Below are positions 58,481-64,000 of a stretch of DNA of 64,000 bases, piece after piece. Under the pieces are notes generated by a model, which was given only the letters and a program-made list of their open reading frames with translations, did not search any database and was not told the DNA's origin. Numbering within the stretch: the first letter of the stretch is position 1; each line of letters opens with the position of its first letter. Both the position numbers and the translations under genes were made by a program. Source of the DNA: Streptomyces sp. WZ.A104 (GTDB lineage: Bacteria; Actinomycetota; Actinomycetes; Streptomycetales; Streptomycetaceae); the NCBI RefSeq assembly GCF_002382885.1, contig NZ_NWVL01000036.1, forward strand, positions 1 to 64,000, given 5' to 3'.

Positions 58481-59662
58481 GTGAACACGAGCAGGGCGAA
58501 GGCCCCGGCCGGGGTGAATCTGCCGGCGCTGCGCCACCACAACGCCGCGCTGGTGCTGGACCTGCTGCGGGGGGCCGGGGCGGAGGGCATCAGCCGGCTG
58601 GAGCTGGCCGAGGGCACCGGCCTCACCCCGCAGGCCGTCAGCAAGATCACCGCCCGGCTGCGGGAGGACGGGCTCGCCGCCGGTGCGGGCCTGCGCCCCT
58701 CCACCGGCGGCAAGCCGCGCACGGTGCTGCGGCTGGTCCCCGACGCCCAGTTCGCCGTCGGGCTGCACCTGGACCGTGACGGGCTCACCGCCGTTCTGGT
58801 CGACCTCGCGGGCCGGTCGGTCGCGGTCACCAGAGCCCCCCTCGACTTCGGCGCTCCGGCGGAGAAGGTGCTCGGCGACGCCGCGGAAGCCGTACGGGAC
58901 CTGCGCGCGGCCGAGCCTCACAAGCCGTTGCTGGGCGTGGGGGTCGCGGTACCCGGTCCGCTGGATCACCGGGACGGCGTGCTGCACCGGGTGACCGGGT
59001 TCCCGCGGTGGGACGGGTACCCGCTGCGCGACGCGCTGGCCGAGCGGACCGGGCTGCCGGTCGTCGTCGACAAGGACACCAACGCCGCTGCCCTCGCTCT
59101 GGCCCTCGCCCGGGGCGGGCCGAGCGGTGACTTCGCCTACCTCCACCTCGGTACGGGGCTCGGCGCGGGCCTCGTCCTGGGCGGCGAGGTGCACCGGGGC
59201 GCGCGGACGGGCGCGGGCGAGTTCGGCCACCAGACCCTCCAGCTGGACGGGCCGCTGTGCGAGTGCGGGGGGCGCGGCTGCGTCGAGGCCCTGTGCCTGG
59301 CCGCCGAGGCGCGCGGGGACCGGGGCGAGGCGGCCCGGGTCCTCGGAACGGGCGCGGCGAATCTGGTCGGCCTGCTCGACATCGACCGGGTGGTGCTGGG
59401 CGGGCGCACGGTGGCGGCCGACGAGGACGCGTACGTACGGGGCGTCCGGGCCGTGATCGAGGAGCGGGCCGCACGGGGCGGCGGGGCGGGCGCGGGGGTG
59501 AGCGTCACCGTCGCGGCTGGTGGTGACCGGCCGGTGGCGGAGGGCGCGGCGCAGCTGGTGCTCGCGCCGGTGTTCGGGCGGGTGGGGGTAGGGGCTGGGG
59601 GTTGGGGACTGGGGCAGAGGCCCGGGGGGAGGCAGGCGGCCAGCGGGGGCAGCAGGGGGTAG
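58481..59662 (+). CDS. ROK family transcriptional regulator
   Basis: This encodes 393 residues; GTG 58481 has AAGGGGAG 6-13 nt upstream. The N-terminal winged HTH is LRHHNAALVLDLLRGAGAEGISRLELAEGTGLTPQAVSKITARL. The ROK sugar-kinase-like domain follows, with GVGVAVPGPLD, the ROK signature TGLGAGLVLGGEVHRGARTGAGEFGH, and the zinc site CECGGRGCVEAL. It likely represses the divergent oxidoreductase operon in response to a sugar. The last 30 residues are Gly/Arg-rich and encoded by a very G-rich stretch, not normal for the family. Confidence 0.92.
   Translation: MNTSRAKAPAGVNLPALRHHNAALVLDLLRGAGAEGISRLELAEGTGLTPQAVSKITARLREDGLAAGAGLRPSTGGKPRTVLRLVPDAQFAVGLHLDRDGLTAVLVDLAGRSVAVTRAPLDFGAPAEKVLGDAAEAVRDLRAAEPHKPLLGVGVAVPGPLDHRDGVLHRVTGFPRWDGYPLRDALAERTGLPVVVDKDTNAAALALALARGGPSGDFAYLHLGTGLGAGLVLGGEVHRGARTGAGEFGHQTLQLDGPLCECGGRGCVEALCLAAEARGDRGEAARVLGTGAANLVGLLDIDRVVLGGRTVAADEDAYVRGVRAVIEERAARGGGAGAGVSVTVAAGGDRPVAEGAAQLVLAPVFGRVGVGAGGWGLGQRPGGRQAASGGSRG
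59576..59658 (+). other. G-run cluster with G-quadruplex potential at the 3' end of the ROK gene
   Basis: On the coding strand there are at least six runs of four or more G within 45 bases (59583-59614), with 1-4 nt loops, and more runs to 59658. It could form a G-quadruplex in DNA or mRNA. Confidence 0.75.
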
Positions 59663-59870
59663 TGGAGGGCAGCGGGGTAGCGGGCGTAGAGGGTCGGCGA
59701 AGTGGGGCCTGGGTTTCGGGGTGGGGCCGGACTTCGAGGTGCGGTCGGGTGATCCTATTAATTGGGTCGGCATGTCGACTCTCTGGGTTCGCGCGCGCGT
59801 GGTTGCGTCGGAGGTCATCACCGGTGGCCATCGCCCCGGTCGTTCGCGAGCAGCGAAGGGTGCCTCCCTC

Positions 59871-60884
59871 ATGCCCCCCACCTCTGTGTCCCCCACCTCC
59901 TGTGCGCGGCCGCGTGACTGCCGCGTGCTCGCCGCCCTCGGGCTGGCCGCCGGGATCGCGGTGCCCGCCGTGCTTCTGGGCGGACCGCAGGCGGCCGCCC
60001 TCTCGGCTCCGGCCACTCAGGTCTCCTTAGCCGCCGAGGCCGCGGCCCTCGACGAGCAGCCCGCCTGTGGCGCCCCGGACGCCAAGGAGTTCCCCATCGA
60101 GACCCGGATTCAGGGCGCCCCGGGCACGTACGCCTCCGGGGGCGGTTACGGCACCTGGTTCCTGGAGCTCACCAACACCACCGACGCCTCCTGCCGGGCC
60201 CTGCACCCTGTCCTCGTCCTCGCCGACCGCGACCGACGGCTGGCCGCGGAGCAGATCCAGCTGGAGTTCACCGAGCCCGGGCGTCCCGGCACCGTGCACC
60301 GCGCCGCCTGGGAGACCACCGACCACGACGAGCAGATCGGCGTCTTCGGGGGCGATAGGGCGGGCGCCGCACGCGATTCGGGCGACTCGGACAACGCGTT
60401 CCGAGGGCTCACCGTCCCCGCCGGAAAGACCGTGGCTGTACGTGTCCGGATGGCGTTCACCTCCGACACGGACCCCGGGCCGGTCACCGCCCACGCCGCT
60501 GTCGTCCAGCGCATCCACCGGGACGAGGCCAAGGGCGGCGGGCGCGAGGACGGTGACTGGGTGGGGGAGTCGAAGGAGTACCCGTTCGTGATCGTCGACG
60601 GCGCCACAGACAGCGTCCGCGAACCGGAACGCCCCGACCCCGGGCGCACCGGCGCGGGCAAGGAGACGCTCCCGGAGACCGGGGGCGGCGACGGCGGGGG
60701 CAGGGACGGGGGCAAGGAGCGCCCCGGCCTTCCACCCCGCGACGGTGCCGGCCGACCGCTCCCCGAACTCGCCCGCACCGGGCCGGCATCCCTCGCCTGG
60801 GCCGGGGCCACCGCCGGAGCCCTGCTGCTCGGCGGAACCGCCCTCCTGGCCTACGCCCGCCGCTCGCGGCGCACGGCGGGCTGA
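59871..60884 (+). CDS. LAxTG cell-wall surface protein with a second LPETG motif
   Basis: This encodes 337 residues. ATG 59871 has GAAGGG 10 nt upstream; a longer frame begins at 59721 but would lack a signal-peptide start. A signal peptide (LAALGLAAGIAVPAVLLGG core) precedes a beta-rich domain with two Cys (PACGAP, ASCRAL). The C-terminus has LPETG at 267-271, a Gly/Pro/charged linker, LARTG at 300-304, a membrane helix (306-329) and ARRSRRTAG. LARTG fits class E sortase; the sortase gene at 53461 is the natural partner. The N-terminal domain resembles DUF4232-like streptomycete surface domains. Confidence 0.85.
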   Translation: MPPTSVSPTSCARPRDCRVLAALGLAAGIAVPAVLLGGPQAAALSAPATQVSLAAEAAALDEQPACGAPDAKEFPIETRIQGAPGTYASGGGYGTWFLELTNTTDASCRALHPVLVLADRDRRLAAEQIQLEFTEPGRPGTVHRAAWETTDHDEQIGVFGGDRAGAARDSGDSDNAFRGLTVPAGKTVAVRVRMAFTSDTDPGPVTAHAAVVQRIHRDEAKGGGREDGDWVGESKEYPFVIVDGATDSVREPERPDPGRTGAGKETLPETGGGDGGGRDGGKERPGLPPRDGAGRPLPELARTGPASLAWAGATAGALLLGGTALLAYARRSRRTAG

Positions 60885-61041
60885 CGGCCACCCGGGCCGG
60901 GCATCCGCCCGCGACCTGCACCGAACCCTCGCCCCGCGCCCGCCTCTGCTGTCCGTCCCGCGCGGCCTGAAGCGAATCCCCCGCCCGCCCCCCCCGCAGC
61001 TCACCCCGACGGCCCGGACCGAACGCCCCCCCCGTGCCCGT

Positions 61042-61086
61042 ATGTCCGTACCCCTCCTATCCGTACCCCTCCTATCCGTACCCCCG
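61042..61086 (+). repeat. three tandem 15-bp units upstream of the GntR gene
   Basis: ATGTCCGTACCCCTC, CTATCCGTACCCCTC and CTATCCGTACCCCCG lie head to tail, ending 35 bp before the GntR start. They may carry regulator half-sites. No gene is visible in 60885-61121. Confidence 0.85.
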
Positions 61087-61121
61087 CCCAGGTGTTCACG
61101 TACGTCTGCCACCATCGGGCC

Positions 61122-61892
61122 GTGGACTACCCGAACGGCCAGGCACCTGGCGCACCGATCCGCTCCGGCATCCCCGAGCACGGCCGCATCCCGAAGTACT
61201 ACGCCGTCAAGGCCCGCATCGCGGTGCTGCTGGACGAGCTGGGCGAGGGCGGGTTCCTGCCCACCGAGCGGGAGCTCGCCCAGCAGCACGAGGTCTCGCG
61301 CGAGACCGTCCGCCAGGCCCTGCGCGAACTGCTCCTGGAAGGGCGGCTGCGGCGGCAGGGGCGCGGGACCGTCGTCGCCGGACCCAAGCTGGAACAGCCG
61401 CTCTCCCTCGCCAGCTACACCGAAGGAGTCCGCCGCCAGGGCAGACGGCCCGGCCGTAACCTCATCGGCCTGGAACGCTTTCCCTGCCCGGAGGCGCTCG
61501 CCGCCGAGGTCGGGGTCGGGCGGGGCGAACCGGTCTGGCACCTGGAGCGCGTGCTGCTCGCCGACGACGAGCGGGTCGGCCTGGAGAGCACGTACGTCGC
61601 CGTCGACCGCGTCCCGGACCTGGACACGCGGTTCGACCCCGACTCCTCCTTCTACGCCCACCTCCGCGAACGCCTCGGCATCGCCTTCGGCGACGCGGAC
61701 GAGCGGATCGAGACGGTCCTCGCGACGCCCCGCGAGGCCCTGCTCATCGGGACCCCGCCCGCCCTGCCGATGCTCCTGATCCACCGGCTCTCCCGGGACA
61801 CGGAGGGGCGGCCGCTGGAGCGGGTACGGACCCTGTTCCGGGGGGACCGCTTCTCCTTCTCCGCCCATCTGAAGGGCGAAGGGCGGGACTGA
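61122..61892 (+). CDS. GntR/HutC family transcriptional regulator
   Basis: This encodes 256 residues from GTG 61122; CACCAT lies 6 nt upstream, so the mRNA may be leaderless (GTG 61092 is an alternative start). The winged HTH spans IPKYYAVKARIAVLLDELGEGGFLPTERELAQQHEVSRETVRQALRELLLEGRL. The UTRA effector domain follows (PVWHLERVLLADDERVGLESTYV). The next two genes look like phosphonate catabolism, and HutC-type GntR proteins such as PhnF regulate such genes, so the effector may be a phosphonate-derived compound. Confidence 0.9.
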   Translation: MDYPNGQAPGAPIRSGIPEHGRIPKYYAVKARIAVLLDELGEGGFLPTERELAQQHEVSRETVRQALRELLLEGRLRRQGRGTVVAGPKLEQPLSLASYTEGVRRQGRRPGRNLIGLERFPCPEALAAEVGVGRGEPVWHLERVLLADDERVGLESTYVAVDRVPDLDTRFDPDSSFYAHLRERLGIAFGDADERIETVLATPREALLIGTPPALPMLLIHRLSRDTEGRPLERVRTLFRGDRFSFSAHLKGEGRD

Positions 61893-62122
61893 AGCGGGAC
61901 GAAGGCGGGACTGAGGCGGAGTGGGGAGGCAGGGCCGGGTCGGACCGCGGCGGACCTGCGTGGCGGGGCCGAGGCGGGGCTGACGTCGGAATCCGGCGGT
62001 GATGGCCATCCCGCCTCTTGTAACTAAACGATAACGGGTCTGGTCCAAACTTGATGGGTCGTTCACCGTCCCGTCGGTGACCGGACGCACCCGGGACACC
62101 CGCCCCCAGGAGCGTGGCCGCC
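61893..62122 (+). promoter_or_regulatory. promoter/operator region of the FAD oxidoreductase gene
   Basis: An AT-rich patch TTGTAACTAAACGATAACGG (62019-62038) stands out and is followed by GGTCTGGTCCAAAC (62037-62050), resembling the inverted half-sites used by HutC-type GntR regulators. The ribosome binding site AGGAG is at 62108-62112. Confidence 0.5.
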
Positions 62123-63247
62123 GTGAGAGTCATCGTCGTAGGAGCCGGCGTGGTGGGAACCATGCACGCCTGGCATGCAGTCAGTCGCGGCCACGAGGTC
62201 GTACAGATCGAGCGCGAGAGTGAGGCGCGCGGGGCATCGCTCCGCAATTTCGGACAGATATGGGTCAGTGGCCGGGCTGGTGGCGATGAGCTGGAAACCG
62301 CGCTGCGCGCACGGGAGTTGTGGGAGGAGGTCGGGCGGCGGGTGCCCGGGCTCGGCTTCCGGGCCTGTGGTTCGCTCACCCCGCTGCGGACCGCCCGCGA
62401 GGTCGCCGTCGCCGAGGCGGCGCTCGTCCGGCCGGACGCGGCGGCGCGCGGCTACAAGCTGCTCACCGCCGCCGAGGCCCGCGCGCTCAACCCGGCCCTG
62501 CGCGGCGCGTACATCGCTGCCCTGTGGTGCGAGCGGGACGCGGCGGTCGAACCACGCACCGCCCAACTCGCCCTGAAGCAGGAGCTGCTGGACTCGGGTC
62601 GCTACACCTACCTCGGCGGCCGCGAAGTGCGGGACGTCGCCGGAACCGCTTCGGTGCGCGACGACCACGGTGACGTCCACGCCGGCGACGCCGTCATCCT
62701 GGCGACCGGCGCCTGGCTCGGCGGGCTCGTCCGCGAACTCGCCGGGCCCGAACTGCCCGTGCGTCGCGTCCGCCTCCAGATGATGCAGACCGACCCGCTC
62801 GGCGAGCCCCTCACCACCTCGGTCGCCGACGCCGACAGCTTCCGCTACTACCCCGCGTACCGGAGCGAGGCGCTCGACGCCCTCAACACCGGGCAGCCGC
62901 AGGACCCCGTCGCGGCCGAACACCGCATGCAACTCCTCATGGTGCAGCGTGGCGACGGCGGGCTGACCATCGGGGACACCCACGAGTACGAGCACCCCTT
63001 CGCCTTCGACACCGTCGAGGAGCCGTACGAGCACCTCGTCCGGGTCGTCGAGTCCTTCCTCGGCCGCCCGCTGCCGCGCATCCGCCACCGCTGGGCAGGT
63101 GTCTACGCCCAGTGCGCGGACACCTCCCGAGTCGTCCACCGGCAGCAGGTGCGCGACGGGGTCTGGCTCGTGACCGGACCCGGCGGGCGTGGCATGACGT
63201 GCTCGCCCGCCATCGCCGAAACGACCGCCGACCAACTGGGCTGGTGA
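62123..63247 (+). CDS. TIGR03364-type FAD-dependent oxidoreductase (phosphonate-linked)
   Basis: This encodes 374 residues from GTG 62123 (MRVIVVGAGVVGTMHAW), 10 nt after AGGAG; GTG 62114 is too close to the site. The FAD Rossmann motif is VIVVGAGVVGTMHAWHAVSRGHEVVQIER, followed by ARGASLRNFGQIWVSGRAGG. This DAO-family protein matches the group found with phosphonatase-like HAD genes, proposed to oxidise an aminophosphonate. The HAD gene begins 4 bp downstream. The C-terminus has GPGGRGMTCSPAIAE, typical of the group. Confidence 0.88.
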   Translation: MRVIVVGAGVVGTMHAWHAVSRGHEVVQIERESEARGASLRNFGQIWVSGRAGGDELETALRARELWEEVGRRVPGLGFRACGSLTPLRTAREVAVAEAALVRPDAAARGYKLLTAAEARALNPALRGAYIAALWCERDAAVEPRTAQLALKQELLDSGRYTYLGGREVRDVAGTASVRDDHGDVHAGDAVILATGAWLGGLVRELAGPELPVRRVRLQMMQTDPLGEPLTTSVADADSFRYYPAYRSEALDALNTGQPQDPVAAEHRMQLLMVQRGDGGLTIGDTHEYEHPFAFDTVEEPYEHLVRVVESFLGRPLPRIRHRWAGVYAQCADTSRVVHRQQVRDGVWLVTGPGGRGMTCSPAIAETTADQLGW

Positions 63248-63251
63248 CCTC

Positions 63252-64000
63252 ATGACTTCAGCAACGCAAGCAACCCAAGCGACGCAAGCAACCCAAGCAA
63301 CCCAAGCGGCACAGGCGGCGGCCGGTAACCGCTTCGGACTTGTCGTCCTGGACATGGCCGGGACCACCGTCGCCGACGGCGGTCTCGTCGAGCACGCCTT
63401 CTCCGCCGCAGCCCAACGCCTGGGGGTGGCACCGGAATCCGAGGAGTACGAGCGCCAACTCGCCTATGTCCGAGCCACTATGGGCGAGTCGAAGATCTCC
63501 GTCTTCCGGCACCTCTTCGGGGAGGAGGAGAGGGCTCAGTACGCCAACACCGCCTTCGAGGAGGCGTACGGGGCACTCGTCGACGGCGGCCGTATCGCCC
63601 CGCTCCCCGGCGCGCGGGAAGCCGTCGAGCGGCTCACCGCAGAGGGGCGGACCGTCGTCCTGACCACCGGGTTCGCCCGCACCACCCAGGACGCCATCCT
63701 CGCCGCCCTCGGCTGGCAGGACCTCGTCCCCCTCACCCTCTGCCCCGCCGACGCGGGCGGCCGGGGGCGCCCCTGCCCGGACATGGTCCTGGCCGCCCTC
63801 CTGCGCACCGGGGCGGTGGACGACGTCCGGCGGATCGCGGTCGCCGGGGACACCTCGTACGACATGCTCAGCGGAGTACGCTCCGGCGCCGGGCTCGTCG
63901 CGGGGGTCCTCACCGGTGCCCACGGCCGGGACCAGCTCGACCGGCACGGCGCGACCCACGTCCTCGGGTCGGTCGCCGAGCTGCCCGACCTGATCGCGCG
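63252..64000 (+). CDS. phosphonatase-like HAD hydrolase (TIGR03351 type), 3' truncated by the window
   Basis: The frame starts at ATG 63252 and is open to the last base (249 codons), so the gene continues beyond the window. After an N-terminal run of (Ala-Thr-Gln) repeats, HAD motif I is LVVLDMAGTTVADGG (nucleophile Asp, DMAGTT as in phosphonoacetaldehyde hydrolase), motif II is VVLTTGFARTT, and motif IV is IAVAGDTSYDMLSGVRSGAG. The cap segment is ATMGESKISVFRHLFG. With the preceding FAD enzyme and the GntR gene it forms a likely phosphonate-utilisation unit. Confidence 0.9.
   Translation, partial: MTSATQATQATQATQATQAAQAAAGNRFGLVVLDMAGTTVADGGLVEHAFSAAAQRLGVAPESEEYERQLAYVRATMGESKISVFRHLFGEEERAQYANTAFEEAYGALVDGGRIAPLPGAREAVERLTAEGRTVVLTTGFARTTQDAILAALGWQDLVPLTLCPADAGGRGRPCPDMVLAALLRTGAVDDVRRIAVAGDTSYDMLSGVRSGAGLVAGVLTGAHGRDQLDRHGATHVLGSVAELPDLIA
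63261..63314 (+). repeat. 9-bp tandem repeat encoding (Ala-Thr-Gln)n
   Basis: Six units of the type GCAACCCAA lie head to tail (third and sixth units diverged), giving ATQATQATQATQATQAAQ at the N-terminus of the HAD protein, just before its catalytic domain. Confidence 0.93.

Noticed and set aside
60027..62099. A 690-codon minus-strand frame opposite the LARTG protein and GntR gene
   Set aside because: It runs through two well-supported genes and intergenic repeats, with no domain and no ribosome binding site.

Overview
The window is chromosomal DNA of a Streptomyces or very close relative. G+C is very high (near 72% by eye), almost all genes show strong GC3 bias, GTG and TTG starts are common, several genes are preceded by a TAnnnT -10 box only 6-7 nt from the start codon (leaderless mRNAs), and the regulators and sites are streptomycete (DasR boxes, class E sortase, LAxTG surface protein). 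From memory, the gene order from the M6 metalloprotease to the ABC-2 transporter follows the Streptomyces coelicolor SCO2920-SCO2893 neighbourhood in descending order. No database search was possible.

Layout. 1-5.2 kb: two RDD-domain membrane proteins, a small membrane protein and a secreted immune-inhibitor-A-type M6 metalloprotease. 5.2-11.4 kb: NAD salvage (nicotinamidase pncA and nicotinate phosphoribosyltransferase pncB), the Clp adaptor clpS with its DUF2017 partner, an amino-acid permease with a structured leader, and the JAMM protease Mec. 11.4-16.1 kb: a cobalamin riboswitch and a BtuFCD-type ABC importer lie between mec and its usual partners cysO and cysM. A 42-residue cysteine-containing leader peptide with a downstream hairpin precedes cysO, so two cis-regulatory systems (B12 and cysteine) are interleaved in one sulfur cluster. 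16.2-23.9 kb: a membrane-tethered PemK/MazF-like protein, an MBL-fold hydrolase, a GNAT, the N-acetylglucosamine PTS (nagE2, nagE1, nagF) with three DasR sites, rph, a lipoprotein, rdgB and tRNA-Leu(UAG).

23.9-34.8 kb: a tandem pair of repeat-containing HNH proteins beside the tRNA, a ProP-like transporter, bcp, a DUF3618 protein, a stand-alone GroES-like protein, a guanidine-III riboswitch with its SMR exporter, a class A PBP, an ABC-2 exporter (two permeases and an ATPase) and a DUF1707 protein. 34.9-45.5 kb: SGNH hydrolase, DUF445 protein, alpha/beta hydrolase, lipoproteins (one with two excalibur repeats), a membrane endonuclease/phosphatase-family protein, and a TetR-MFS-FAD monooxygenase cassette with a clear palindromic operator.

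45.5-52.1 kb looks like an acquired island. Base composition falls, codon use is less GC3-biased, and it carries a small WxG-like protein, a DUF1023 alpha/beta hydrolase, a lipoprotein, an IS3-type transposase fragment and a 1045-residue PLD-helicase-DUF3427 protein that is a plausible defence or repair enzyme. 52.1-64 kb returns to typical sequence: SEC-C protein, class E sortase, YidC paralogue, FAH-family hydrolase, UPF0303 protein, Gfo/Idh/MocA oxidoreductase divergent from a ROK regulator, a LARTG surface protein, and a GntR-FAD oxidoreductase-HAD module of the phosphonate type whose last gene runs off the window.

A recurring oddity is the number of short tandem repeats (9, 12, 15, 19, 28-31 bp) at gene boundaries.
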